Shown: one piece after another, positions 46,600-56,873 of the stretch
Layout of the letters: each line of letters begins with the position of its first letter
Position numbering within the stretch: the first letter of the stretch is position 1
Made by a program: the position numbers and the translations under genes
DNA from: Gemmatimonadaceae bacterium
Lineage (GTDB): Bacteria > Gemmatimonadota > Gemmatimonadetes > Gemmatimonadales > Gemmatimonadaceae
Assembly (NCBI GenBank): GCA_022843265.1
Contig: JALHNZ010000003.1
Coordinates: forward strand, 1 to 64,000
Length of the DNA stretch: 64,000 nucleotides
Direction: 5' to 3'
The notes under the pieces: model-generated
Told to the model about the DNA's origin: nothing
Database searches by the model: none
What the model saw: the letters and a program-made list of their open reading frames with translations, nothing else

Positions 46600-47271
46600 C
46601 TAGTTGCACGAGGGCGGCGGCAACGAATCCGACCGAAACCGCCCGAGACATGTTCTGATGTCCATCGCAACCCGTCCAAGCCCTTCATTGAGCTGCGCCA
46701 CCATCGCGCTGTAGTCGTTCACCGGAAAACGTCCTTCGCGGTATTCGGTACTCCCTCGCACCAACAGCGCGCCGTCGAGCGGGCGAATGATGTCCCACGA
46801 CGTCACGATGTGCACACCACCGGTCGTGGCCGCGGAATCAGCCACGCCCTCGAACCGCATCACGTGCAACTGCACCAGGTAGTTGTGCTTCGCGCGAGCC
46901 GCCCACGGCGCAATGTCCACCAGCTTGACCGGCGCCACGTTGGTCAAATGGGCCGCCACGCTGTGATTGATCCCCTCACCGAGCGCTTCGCCCCACCGGT
47001 GGAACTCCGACGCCTCGATCCCGTGCGTTCCGCGGCGGATCACAATGGAGGGCGTCGCGAGATACGGCGCGAGATCCAGTCGACGAAGGCCCACGGCGAG
47101 GCCCATCGAATCGGAGCCAGACGCAGCGATGGGAGTTCGCGCGCCGCTCAGCACGTAGTGCTGAACGGACGGCGGATTACGCGAGAGCTTGAAGCAACCC
47201 GAAAGCGCAAGCAGGGCCAGAGGAACGAGGAGACGTGTGCGTCGCATAGGTCGAGGTATTGGATGTTGCAT
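46600..47271 (-). CDS. ABC-type transport auxiliary lipoprotein (PqiC-like) of the MCE system
   Basis: Lipobox LSGC; QHYVLSGA, VGLRRLDLAPYLATPSIVIRRGTHGIEASEFHRWGEALGEGI. Confidence 0.8.
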   Translation of the reverse strand: MQHPIPRPMRRTRLLVPLALLALSGCFKLSRNPPSVQHYVLSGARTPIAASGSDSMGLAVGLRRLDLAPYLATPSIVIRRGTHGIEASEFHRWGEALGEGINHSVAAHLTNVAPVKLVDIAPWAARAKHNYLVQLHVMRFEGVADSAATTGGVHIVTSWDIIRPLDGALLVRGSTEYREGRFPVNDYSAMVAQLNEGLGRVAMDIRTCLGRFRSDSLPPPSCN

Positions 47272-47272
47272 G

Positions 47273-48259
47273 TTACTTCTGCGGCGGCTTCTTGCCGCGC
47301 AACAACATGTCCGGATTCTGTTCGAGCGATGAGATCAACACCTTCAACGCATCGGCCGCTTCTTTCATACTGGTCAGCGCACCTTGCAACGCGTAGCCCG
47401 GACCGGCATCAGCCGACAACAGCCCGTGTGTTTCATCAAGCGTTTTCCGCAGCGCTTGTAGCGTTGCGATCGCCTCGGTGGATGCCCCGGTGATCTGGGT
47501 TTGCATCGGATCGATCGCTGCTTCAGCACGAGTGGCCAGGCGCTGCACTTCAGCCATGGTGGAGTTCAGCTGTTTGGTCACGCCTGGCATGTCGCGCAGC
47601 ACCGCCTTGATTTCCGGCGAGCTGACCAGCTGCTCAATGGCGTTCGCAGACTGCACCACCGCACGATTGATTTCTTCGCTGTTGAAGTCGGCGAGCATAT
47701 CGTTAACGCGGTTGAGAATTCTCATGACCTCTGAGAGTACGCTACCCGCTCCGCCACCGATGGCTGCCATCAGCGAGGGCGACGTGGGAATCTCCGGGAA
47801 CTCGTCCTTCACGTTGGCGAGACGCGGTGGCGTGGAGTCGCTACGATACGCGAGCTCTACATACAGCAATCCCGTCACAATGCTTTCCATCTGCAGTTGC
47901 GCTCGCAAGCCGTTCTCAATCTGCTGTCGCAGCACGACAGAATCTGCGAGATTCACGTAGGTGCCAAGATGCGTGGTCAGACGTGGCAGGTCGATATCAA
48001 ACTTGATCGGTACCTGAAACGTCTTGTCCTGCTGATTGATCTCAATCATGATCTCGGTGACCGAGCCCACCGGCACACCCTGAAACTTGACCGGCGCTCC
48101 GTTCTCGAGCCCATTCACCGATTCGGGGAAGTACGAAATAAATGACGTACGACGCTCGAACCAGGCGTTGGACGCCAGCATCGCGACCGCCAACACGGCG
48201 AGTGCAATTGCACCAACCAGAAACAATCCGATTTTTGTAGGATTGGCACGCATGCTCAT
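47273..48259 (-). CDS. mlaD: MlaD/MCE-family substrate-binding protein
   Basis: TM then FPESVNGLENGAPVKFQGVPVGSVTEIMIE. Confidence 0.92.
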   Translation of the reverse strand: MSMRANPTKIGLFLVGAIALAVLAVAMLASNAWFERRTSFISYFPESVNGLENGAPVKFQGVPVGSVTEIMIEINQQDKTFQVPIKFDIDLPRLTTHLGTYVNLADSVVLRQQIENGLRAQLQMESIVTGLLYVELAYRSDSTPPRLANVKDEFPEIPTSPSLMAAIGGGAGSVLSEVMRILNRVNDMLADFNSEEINRAVVQSANAIEQLVSSPEIKAVLRDMPGVTKQLNSTMAEVQRLATRAEAAIDPMQTQITGASTEAIATLQALRKTLDETHGLLSADAGPGYALQGALTSMKEAADALKVLISSLEQNPDMLLRGKKPPQK

Positions 48260-49023
48260 GTCAGGCCTTCGCTGCTGCGAGTGAGGAACCGATGCACTTC
48301 GTCGCTCGGTGGATTGTCGCGTAACTCCGCGGGATTGCCGAGCGCCGTCATTGTTTTTTCGTTGATATCAAGGAACAACGCGCGGTCGGCAATCCGGAAA
48401 ATGCTTTCCAAGTCGTGCGTGACCACGACAATCGTGGTGCCAAAGCTCGCTTTGAGCTCCACGATGAGATCATCCAGTCGACTGGCGCTGATTGGGTCGA
48501 GACCTGACGACGGCTCGTCGAAGAACAACACCTCGGGATCGAGCGCAAGGGCGCGTGCCAGCGCAGCGCGCTTGCGCATGCCGCCGCTGATCGCGGAGGG
48601 ATAGAACTCCTCGAAACCACGCAGGCCCACCAGCGCCAGCTTGAGCGACACGATCTCCGCGATCGCTCGCTCATCCAGCGACGTAAACTCCGCCAGCGGC
48701 AGCGCCACATTCTCCGCGAGTGTCAACCCGCTCCAGAGCGCGCCATTCTGGTAGAGCACGCCCATGCGTCGCAGCACCTCTTTGCGATGGGTGTCATCCT
48801 CGATATCAAATTCTTTGCCATCGAAGAAGATGGTACCCTCGGCCGGAGCCTTCAGACCAATGAGATGCTTGAGGAGCGTACTTTTGCCGCTGCCGCTGCC
48901 ACCCATGATCACAAACACCTCCCCGCGCTTGATGGAGAAGTTGAGATCTTTCATGATCACAAGATCTCCATAGCGCATGGTGAGATTGCGCACTTCAATG
49001 GCCGGCGTGTCGGAGGTCGTCAT
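48256..49023 (-). CDS. mlaF: ABC transporter ATP-binding protein, MlaF-like
   Basis: Walker A GGSGSGKSTLL, signature SGGMRKRAALARALAL, Walker B VLFFDEPSSGLDP. Confidence 0.95.
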   Translation of the reverse strand: MTTSDTPAIEVRNLTMRYGDLVIMKDLNFSIKRGEVFVIMGGSGSGKSTLLKHLIGLKAPAEGTIFFDGKEFDIEDDTHRKEVLRRMGVLYQNGALWSGLTLAENVALPLAEFTSLDERAIAEIVSLKLALVGLRGFEEFYPSAISGGMRKRAALARALALDPEVLFFDEPSSGLDPISASRLDDLIVELKASFGTTIVVVTHDLESIFRIADRALFLDINEKTMTALGNPAELRDNPPSDEVHRFLTRSSEGLT

Positions 49024-50141
49024 ATGTTGAGCAGCGCGGCCAGCCAGTCAATGACGGCATTGGCGAGGATAATCAGTGTGATCCCGAGCACCACGGCAGA
49101 CGTCGCGGCGCGTCCGACCGCACCGGCGTCACTTCCGGTTTGCAGACCCTTCAGGCATCCCGAAAAGCCAATCACCAATCCGAACACCAGCCCTTTGAAC
49201 ACACCAAGCAGTGCGTCAGAGAGCGTCATGACGTACAACAAACCGCCAATGAACTGCTTGGCCGACAGATCCACCATGGACACCGACACCGCCATTCCGC
49301 CAAGGATGCCCACAAAATCTGCGTACAAGGTGAGCAGCGGCATCATGAAGAGAATGCCAAGCATGCGAGGCAGCACCAGGTGTTCAACGGGTGAAATGCC
49401 AAGCGTCACAAAGGCATCGATCTCCTCGGTGATTTTCATGCTGCCGAGCTCGGCGGCAAATCCCGCGCCAGTGCGCCCGGCCATGATAATCCCGGTCATC
49501 AGCGCACCCATTTCACGCAACATGCCAAAGCCGACGAGATACGAGGTGTAGTAGCCGGCCCCAAAACGTTCGAGTACCACGACGCCGAGAAAAGCGATAA
49601 TCACACCCACGAGGAGTGCGATCAGCGTGACAATCGGGAGCGCTCCGGAACTGTTCGATTGGACCACCACCCAGAACTCGCGCCATCGCATGCGAACGCC
49701 GCGGCCCGGAAGCTGAGCGGCAGCAATTGCCACTTCGCCCGCGAAGGTGATGGTCGCTCTGACATTCGTCCACGTGTCGATGCCCTTGCTGCCGAGACGA
49801 TCGACGAAGTTTGCCTTCGCCGGTTCGTCGGCTTTGGCCTCCCGCTCAGGTACTGCGCGCGAGAGCGTCAGCAGTCGCATAACCTGTTCGGGCAGTCCAG
49901 ACGGATCCATCTCAATCTTCTTTGCGTCGCAGTAGGCTTGTGCCTGCTCTAGAAACACGAGCAGGCTACTGTCCCACGAACCGAGTTGTGCGGCCTCGAA
50001 CGTCAGCAAACGCGAAGCGCCCGAATGAGCCGCGACAAGCGATTCAAAACGCGGCGTTTCCTGCTCGAGCGACCAATCGCCCGAGAGTGTGGTAATCAGC
50101 GTGTCATCTTCAGAGCGGAGCTCTGCGAGACTCTTCGTCAC
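49020..50141 (-). CDS. mlaE: MlaE-family permease with N-terminal STAS-like domain
   Basis: FGMLREMGALMTGIIMAGRTGAGFAAELGSMKITEEIDAFVTLGISPVEHLVLPR; N-terminal segment resembles STAS. Confidence 0.92.
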   Translation of the reverse strand: MTKSLAELRSEDDTLITTLSGDWSLEQETPRFESLVAAHSGASRLLTFEAAQLGSWDSSLLVFLEQAQAYCDAKKIEMDPSGLPEQVMRLLTLSRAVPEREAKADEPAKANFVDRLGSKGIDTWTNVRATITFAGEVAIAAAQLPGRGVRMRWREFWVVVQSNSSGALPIVTLIALLVGVIIAFLGVVVLERFGAGYYTSYLVGFGMLREMGALMTGIIMAGRTGAGFAAELGSMKITEEIDAFVTLGISPVEHLVLPRMLGILFMMPLLTLYADFVGILGGMAVSVSMVDLSAKQFIGGLLYVMTLSDALLGVFKGLVFGLVIGFSGCLKGLQTGSDAGAVGRAATSAVVLGITLIILANAVIDWLAALLNI

Positions 50142-50440
50142 TGCGAGATACGGTGAAGCAGACGTAATACCTACGGATCGGGTAACAAAAAAGCGACGGC
50201 GCCTATTTCATCTCGGCGTTGCGGAACGGCGTCGCCCTGCGACCGCTGGGCGCGACATTGTAAGTTCGTACCCCAACTGGTCGAAACGTGTGCCAACGTA
50301 CGCGCAAATCACAGTGGTATCTCACAAGAGTGATATCGCGCTACTTCTCCGTAAGGATGTTCACATACATCCAACGATTGACGCGTAGCCGCGGTCGCTT
50401 GTTTGGCCGCTCGAATCGGATCGCGATCATCGCAGGAAAG

Positions 50441-51325
50441 CTACGACGAGGCACCGCGTGTGTCGTTCAACCGATTCCACACGCGCTCCTTCACATCGTC
50501 AACAAAGAGCTGCAGGTGCGGGAACGGGATCTCGATGCCGGCCGCGTCGAGTGCTTTCTTGCTTGCTTCGACAACGCGAAATCTCACGGCGACCTCATCG
50601 ACCGCCTGGCCAACCCAGACTCGCACCGAAAGATTCACACTGGAATCTCCAAGGGAATCCACGACAACCGTCGGCGATGGCGCCGTCAGCACGCCGTCAA
50701 GCCCGCGCACGGCATCCAGAATCACCTCGCGCGCGTCGTTGATCGATTCCTTGTACGCAATTCCCACGGGCACGCTCACACGGGACTCGCCAAACATCGA
50801 GTGATTTACCAGCAACTCGCCGATCACCTGTTTGTTGGGGATTACAACAAAGGTGTTGTCATGCGTTCGTAGTCGGGTCGTGCGAAGCGTGATATCGCGC
50901 ACTTCACCGTAGCGGCCCTGCGTGGAGATCCAATCGCCTACTTTGAATGGTCGATCCCAGAAAATCAGGAAGCCAGCAATCATATTGGCTATCGTTTCCT
51001 GTGCGGCGAAGCCAACGGCAATACCCACTACGCCAAGACCGGCCAGAGCTGCGGCCACGTTAATGCCCAGCTGACTTGCCGCCATGACGAGAGCCACAAC
51101 CCATACGGCGCCGCGCACCACGCCATCCACCAGGAGATGAATCAGCGCGCCGGCGATACCCGCGCGACCGAGCACATTGCGAAGCGCCGGCTGTAAAACG
51201 CGCAGCAGCAGGTAGAACGCCAGCAGCACCAGCAAGGCGGCCAGCACTCGCGGCACGATCGCGACGGCGAGCGCAATCAGCGCGTCGGCGCTAAGCCAAT
51301 CGATGGAATCGAACGAAACGTTCAT
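50441..51325 (-). CDS. Small-conductance mechanosensitive channel (MscS family)
   Basis: ALAGLGVVGIAVGFAAQETIANMIAGFLIFWDRPFKVGDWI. Confidence 0.94.
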   Translation of the reverse strand: MNVSFDSIDWLSADALIALAVAIVPRVLAALLVLLAFYLLLRVLQPALRNVLGRAGIAGALIHLLVDGVVRGAVWVVALVMAASQLGINVAAALAGLGVVGIAVGFAAQETIANMIAGFLIFWDRPFKVGDWISTQGRYGEVRDITLRTTRLRTHDNTFVVIPNKQVIGELLVNHSMFGESRVSVPVGIAYKESINDAREVILDAVRGLDGVLTAPSPTVVVDSLGDSSVNLSVRVWVGQAVDEVAVRFRVVEASKKALDAAGIEIPFPHLQLFVDDVKERVWNRLNDTRGASS

Positions 51326-51467
51326 CAGATTGATAACCTACAACTCGTGGCCACAGGCGGCAAACGACGGTCTACACGTGTGGGCTCTGCCGTCCTGAAG
51401 GTAACTTTATCCTGTTCCACGCTCGCAACGCGTCCCGCAATTCGCTCCTCGATTCCCCTCCTGAACG

Positions 51468-54287
51468 ATGAACGCTGAAACGCCGCGCAACACCATCGCG
51501 TCCCCCACTGACGACCTCGACCAACCGCTGCGCGACGATATTCGCTGGCTCGGGCGATTGCTCGGCGACACGGTACGCGAACAAGAGGGGGAGCATGTAT
51601 TCAATCTTGTGGAGTCGGTGCGGCGTATCGCGGTGCGGTTCGAGCGTGAAGGAAGGGAGGAGGATCGCCGCGAGCTCAACACCATGCTCAACGAGTTGCC
51701 CGAAGGCACGATGCTCTCCGTGGTACGCGCCTTCACGTATTTTCTGCAACTCGCGAATATCGCCGAGGACGCGCATCAGATTCGCCAGCAGCGAAGCGCA
51801 GACCTCGCTGGCGCGCCACGCGGTGAAGGCAGCATCACTCACGCCTTGCGGGCCGTGCAACGTGATGCGCGCTATCGCGGGGACGCCGAGCAGATGGCGC
51901 AGGCGCTCGATGACTTTTTTCGAACGGCGCACATCTCGCCTGTCCTCACGGCGCATCCAACGGAAGTGCAGCGGCAGAGCACGCAGCGCGCCCTGCAAGG
52001 AATCCTGACGCTGATGGATCGGCGTGATCGGGTGAAACAAACGCCCAGTGAGTTGCGCGAAAGCGATGCCAAGCTGGAGCGGCTGGTACTGACGCTCTGG
52101 TACACACGCATGGTGCGTCCCAATCGTCTGCATGTGATCGATGAAGTCAAAAATGGAGTGCACTACTTCGAGCAGACGTTCCTGCAGGAGCTGCCGAGGC
52201 TGTACGGACACATCGAAGACCTGATGCGTACCGAAATGCCGAACCGGGAGTGGGCCCTGCCAAGTTTTTTCCGTGTGGGCAGCTGGATTGGCGGGGATCG
52301 CGACGGCAATCCGTTTGTGAACGCGTCCGTGCTCACGGACACCCTTCGTTTACAGAGCGGTGCGGCCTTCGCGCACTATCTCCACGAGGTCCATTTGCTG
52401 GGCGAACAGCTCCCACTCTCCGGGAATCTGTTGCCCGTGTCGGCCGAACTCATGGCGCTCTCGGACGCATCACCGGACCGTCAGCCGCAGCGCAGTGACG
52501 AACCGTACCGACGCGCGCTGATTGGCATCTACGCACGGCTGGTCGCCACGGCCCGTTCGCTGGATGTGGTCGCGTCCCCGCGCTCCTCGGTCGCAAACGC
52601 TGAGCCGTACCGGAGTGCCGCGGATTTTGCGCGTGACCTGCACATTCTTCGCGATTCACTGTCACAACACCGCGTGGTACGTCTTACGGTGGGACGGCTG
52701 CGCCGGCTGATTCGAGCCGTGGATGTGTTCGGCTTTCATCTCGCGCCGGTGGACCTTCGGCAGAACGCCGACGTGCACGAGCGTGTGGTTGGAGAGCTGT
52801 TGCGTCGTGCCGGCGTGTGCGAGACGTACTCTGCCCTCGACGAGGCGCAACGAATCACCTTGCTTGAGCGAGAGCTTCGGGGAACGCGACCGCTCTACGC
52901 CAGTTATCTCACGTATAGCGACGAAACACGCAGTGAACTGGACATTGTGTTCGCGGCCGCCGCGCTACGCAAGCAGTTTGGGAGCGTGGCGCTGCCGCAC
53001 TACATCATCTCCAAGTGCGACGGTGTCTCCGATCTGCTGGAAGTCGCGGTGCTGCTCAAGGAAGCAGCGCTCATGACGAGCGGTGATTCACCGTCACTGC
53101 GCATGGCCATTATTCCGTTGTTCGAAACGATTGACGATCTGCGCAATGCCGCACGGACCATGCGCGCGGCGTTTGCACTTCCGATCTACCGAGCGCTCGT
53201 TGCATCACTCGGCGATGTGCACGAGGTCATGCTTGGGTACTCGGACAGCAACAAGGACGGCGGATTTCTGACCTCCGGCTGGGAGTTGTATCAGGCGGAA
53301 CTCGCCTTGATGAAACTGTTCAAGGAAGAAGGCGTGCAGCTGCGTCTGTTTCACGGCCGCGGTGGTTCGGTTGGGCGAGGCGGTGGACCAAGCTACCAAG
53401 CGGTGCTCGCGCAGCCTGCGGGCGTAGTGAATGGACAGATCCGCATTACCGAACAAGGCGAGGTCATCACGTCCAAGTATTCCACGCCGGAAGTTGGACG
53501 CCGCAATCTTGAACGACTCATGGCGGCAACCATTGAAGCCACACTCACTGACCACGAATCGGCAGTTGAGCCGGCAGAAGTCTTTCATCCGGTCATGGAC
53601 CGCTTGTCGGCACTTGCGTTTGTGGCGTATCGCGCGCTCGTGTACGAAACGCCGGGATTCACCCAGTACTTTCACGAGTCAACGCCACTCTCGGAGATTG
53701 CCACCCTCAACATTGGCAGTCGGCCGTCCTCGCGCGCCTCGTCAGGACGAATTGAAGATCTGCGCGCTATTCCGTGGGTGTTTTCATGGGCGCAGTGTCG
53801 CGTGTTGCTGCCTGGCTGGTACGGCTTTGGCAGCGCGGTGGACGCATGGCTGGATGAGAACCCCGACGGCATGGAGACGCTGCAACGCATGGCGCGTACG
53901 TGGCCATTCTTTCGGATGCTGCTGTCGAACATGGACATGGTGCTCGGCAAATCTGACATGGCAGTCGCGTCGCGGTACGCCGAGCTGGTCACCGATGTCG
54001 CGCTGCGTGAACAGATTTTTGGCACCATTGAAGCGGAGTGGCATCGCACACGTCGCGTGCTGCTCGCGATCACCGGGCAACCACGATTGTTCGGTGACAA
54101 CGCCGACCTCGAACGCTCGTTCGCGAATCGCGTGCCGTACATGGATCCGCTCAACCACTTGCAGATCGCGTTGCTGCGCCGACACCGGGCGGCGGCGGCG
54201 GGTGAAGCGAGCCCCGAGCACCGCATCGAACGGGGCATTCACCTCACAATCAATGGCATCTCAGCGGGACTGCGGAACAGCGGGTGA
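51468..54287 (+). CDS. ppc: Phosphoenolpyruvate carboxylase
   Basis: LTAHPTEVQRQS, VMLGYSDSNKDGGFLTSGWELY, RLFHGRGGSVGRGGGPSYQAVLAQP; C-terminal GLRNSG. Confidence 0.97.
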   Translation: MNAETPRNTIASPTDDLDQPLRDDIRWLGRLLGDTVREQEGEHVFNLVESVRRIAVRFEREGREEDRRELNTMLNELPEGTMLSVVRAFTYFLQLANIAEDAHQIRQQRSADLAGAPRGEGSITHALRAVQRDARYRGDAEQMAQALDDFFRTAHISPVLTAHPTEVQRQSTQRALQGILTLMDRRDRVKQTPSELRESDAKLERLVLTLWYTRMVRPNRLHVIDEVKNGVHYFEQTFLQELPRLYGHIEDLMRTEMPNREWALPSFFRVGSWIGGDRDGNPFVNASVLTDTLRLQSGAAFAHYLHEVHLLGEQLPLSGNLLPVSAELMALSDASPDRQPQRSDEPYRRALIGIYARLVATARSLDVVASPRSSVANAEPYRSAADFARDLHILRDSLSQHRVVRLTVGRLRRLIRAVDVFGFHLAPVDLRQNADVHERVVGELLRRAGVCETYSALDEAQRITLLERELRGTRPLYASYLTYSDETRSELDIVFAAAALRKQFGSVALPHYIISKCDGVSDLLEVAVLLKEAALMTSGDSPSLRMAIIPLFETIDDLRNAARTMRAAFALPIYRALVASLGDVHEVMLGYSDSNKDGGFLTSGWELYQAELALMKLFKEEGVQLRLFHGRGGSVGRGGGPSYQAVLAQPAGVVNGQIRITEQGEVITSKYSTPEVGRRNLERLMAATIEATLTDHESAVEPAEVFHPVMDRLSALAFVAYRALVYETPGFTQYFHESTPLSEIATLNIGSRPSSRASSGRIEDLRAIPWVFSWAQCRVLLPGWYGFGSAVDAWLDENPDGMETLQRMARTWPFFRMLLSNMDMVLGKSDMAVASRYAELVTDVALREQIFGTIEAEWHRTRRVLLAITGQPRLFGDNADLERSFANRVPYMDPLNHLQIALLRRHRAAAAGEASPEHRIERGIHLTINGISAGLRNSG

Positions 54288-54288
54288 G

Positions 54289-54858
54289 CTACGGCGCCTC
54301 TTCGTGCGCTCCGAGCGCCTCCACAAAGAACGCCTTCACATTGATGCGCAGCGTGTCAGGTGTGCGGTGCGGTTGCCATTCCAACATTGTTTCTGCGACC
54401 ACGTCTGCTGTGTCGGGGCGCACCACGCGAATGTTTCGACTCCAGCGGTCCACGATCCAGTATTCCTGAACGCCGATGCGCAGATAAAACGCGCGTTTCT
54501 GTTCGGTATCGCGGCGGCGTGTTGTACCTGAGAGAATTTCCACGACCAACGATGGCGTCGGCATCTCCGCCCACGACGTAGGTAGTATTGCAGTTGCCGG
54601 ACGCACCATCAAATCGGGTTCCACTTCCGAGCCGCCAATGCGGATCACCGCACGTGGTGTGTACACGTGACCAAGCCCGTTTTTCCGTACGTAGGGTGAC
54701 AGCATCGCGTGTAACACGGCCGAGAGTTGCTCATGCGCCGTCGACGGGGCCGGCGTCACGAACAGCGCTCCGTCGACAAGCTCGTATTTGTTGCCGTCGT
54801 CTGGCAACCGATCGAGCTCGGCCAGTGTCCACGCACTCGTTGAACGCGCCATGAGCAT
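54289..54858 (-). CDS. Uma2-family (DUF820) putative restriction endonuclease-fold protein
   Basis: WTLAELDRLPDDGNKYELVDGALFVTPAPSTAHEQLSAVL and PSLVVEILSGTTRRRDTEQKRAFYLRIGVQEYWIVD. Confidence 0.93.
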   Translation of the reverse strand: MLMARSTSAWTLAELDRLPDDGNKYELVDGALFVTPAPSTAHEQLSAVLHAMLSPYVRKNGLGHVYTPRAVIRIGGSEVEPDLMVRPATAILPTSWAEMPTPSLVVEILSGTTRRRDTEQKRAFYLRIGVQEYWIVDRWSRNIRVVRPDTADVVAETMLEWQPHRTPDTLRINVKAFFVEALGAHEEAP

Positions 54859-55120
54859 GTTCCGTATATCCTCGGCGTTTGGGGTCGCGTGCGCATTGGG
54901 GCAACATGCGCGCCGCCGCCGATTGGTCCGTCATCATTTCTTCTCACCCCAACGCAGCAGATTTCCCAATACCTGAGCCTACGCTCGGCAGGCGCGCCGA
55001 GTCAATACGACATGACGGGAAGGTGGCGGCACGCCGCTTGCCGCGACGCCCTGATGGCCACAGCTTCTACTGCGTTACCTCCCACTGGTTCGTTGGACCT
55101 TTCTTCCACTCCCATCGCTC

Positions 55121-56275
55121 ATGACCGACTCCCGACGCGATTTTCTCCGCACCAGCGCGGTGCTCGGCGCAGCGCTCGCACTCAATCCCTCGCTCGCGGG
55201 AGCGACCCAGCGAGCGCCTGTTACCGCTCGCCACGAACCGTCACGGGCCGGCTCTGCAAAGAAGCTGCTGATCCTCGGCGGCACCGGTTTCATCGGACCC
55301 AACACAGTGAAATACGCGCTCGCGCGCGGACACGAAGTCACGATTCTCACGCGTGGTCGCAGCGCAACGAAGGTGGACGGTGTTGAACATATCATTGCCG
55401 ACCGTGAAGGAGATCTCAGCATGCTCTCCGCACGCAAGTGGGATGTCGTGCTCGACAACAACGCCCGTGATTATCGCTGGGTGCAGCGCAGCACCAAGGC
55501 GCTAAAGAACTCCACGGACCAGTATCTCTTTGTCTCGTCCATCTCAGCGTACCGCACGCCGTCCATGAGTTACAACTCGGCGAGCGATGTGCGCATGCAG
55601 CCCGTGAGCGAATCGTATGAGCGTTTCACGCCGCCGGCGAACTGGAAGGACGGTGACGAAGCGCCGTACGGTCTCACAAAAGCGATTTCTGAAAACATTG
55701 TGCACGAGGCATTTCCCGGTCGTGCAACGGTGGTGCGGCCCGGTCTCATTGTTGGTCCCACTGATCCTACGGATCGCTGGACGTACTGGCCGGTGCGTGT
55801 GGACGAAGGGGGCGAAGTGCTCGCGCCCGGCAATCCGAATCACTCATCGCAGGTCATCGATCAGCGCGATCTTACCGAGTGGCTTGTTCGCCTCGCGGAA
55901 TCAGGCACGATGGGAGACTTTAACGCGACGGGTCCCGCCACTCGTTTGACGTTCGCCGAGATGCTCGCCGGATGTCGCGCGGTGACGTCGTCGGCGGCGC
56001 GCTTCACATGGGTTTCCGAGGAGTTCCTTGCGGCACAGAAAGTGGCGATCTGGAGCGAGATGCCGGCGTGGGCGCCCGGTGATCCACTCATGTACGTAGA
56101 CGTGTCGCGTGCGGTGGCGAACGGTCTGACGTATCGTCCGCTCGCCGACACCGCGCGCGATACGATCGAGTGGGACAAAGCTCGGCCAACGGCCGAACGG
56201 GAGAAGCGCGCTGCGGGAATCTCTCGGGCGCGCGAAAAGGAGTTGCTCGCGCTCTGGCATCAGCAGAAAGGCTAA
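55121..56275 (+). CDS. Tat-exported NAD-dependent epimerase/dehydratase family protein
   Basis: Twin-arginine signal SRRDFLRTSAVLGAALALNPSLAGA; GGTGFIGPNTVKYALARGHEVTILTRG. Confidence 0.88.
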   Translation: MTDSRRDFLRTSAVLGAALALNPSLAGATQRAPVTARHEPSRAGSAKKLLILGGTGFIGPNTVKYALARGHEVTILTRGRSATKVDGVEHIIADREGDLSMLSARKWDVVLDNNARDYRWVQRSTKALKNSTDQYLFVSSISAYRTPSMSYNSASDVRMQPVSESYERFTPPANWKDGDEAPYGLTKAISENIVHEAFPGRATVVRPGLIVGPTDPTDRWTYWPVRVDEGGEVLAPGNPNHSSQVIDQRDLTEWLVRLAESGTMGDFNATGPATRLTFAEMLAGCRAVTSSAARFTWVSEEFLAAQKVAIWSEMPAWAPGDPLMYVDVSRAVANGLTYRPLADTARDTIEWDKARPTAEREKRAAGISRAREKELLALWHQQKG

Positions 56276-56290
56276 CGTCTCGGCATCAAA

Positions 56291-56318
56291 GCCGTGCGCT
56301 CTTGCGGGAGCGCACGGC
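56291..56318 (+). terminator. Hairpin terminator downstream of the epimerase gene
   Basis: GCCGTGCGCTC-ttgcgg-GAGCGCACGGC, perfect 11-bp stem 16 nt after the stop; weak T-tract. Confidence 0.6.
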
Positions 56319-56368
56319 CGGAGTTATTTCCCGCGCGCCTCGGTTCAACTTCCCCACGCCCAGGAGTC

Positions 56369-56764
56369 ATGATGTCGAATTGCACCACGATTCAGGCGGC
56401 CTACGCCGCCTTCGCGAACAACGATCCTTCCGTACTGTTCGGTGCGATGTCGCCCGACATCCAGTGGTACGAGGCGGAGGGCAACCCGTTGGCCGATCGC
56501 AATCCGTATGCTGGTGCGCAAGCGATTGGCGAAGGCGTGTTCGGACGGTTGCTCGCGGCCATCGACAACTTTACGGTCGTTCCTGATCGCTACGTGGACG
56601 GCGGTGACGACGTGATTGTGCTTGGCCGATACGGTGGCACGATGAAGCACAGCGGCAGCACGCTGGATGCGGAGTTCTGCCATGTGTACCAGTTCAAAGG
56701 CGGCCAGATTGTAACGATGCATCAGTACACCGACACGGAGGAGTGGGCGCGGTTGATGCCGTAA
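56369..56764 (+). CDS. SnoaL-like/NTF2-fold protein
   Basis: IQAAYAAFANNDPSVLFGAMSPDIQWYEAEGNPLADRNPYAGAQAIGEGVFGRL. Confidence 0.87.
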   Translation: MMSNCTTIQAAYAAFANNDPSVLFGAMSPDIQWYEAEGNPLADRNPYAGAQAIGEGVFGRLLAAIDNFTVVPDRYVDGGDDVIVLGRYGGTMKHSGSTLDAEFCHVYQFKGGQIVTMHQYTDTEEWARLMP

Positions 56765-56873
56765 TGCTCGTGGCAACCGCCGCGTTCTGCCATCATGTCC
56801 GCTTTGGGTTCGGTGTTGCGCCTCTGGAGTACGCGCAACGCACGAACCTTCACGGAATGAGGAACGCTCTGTC

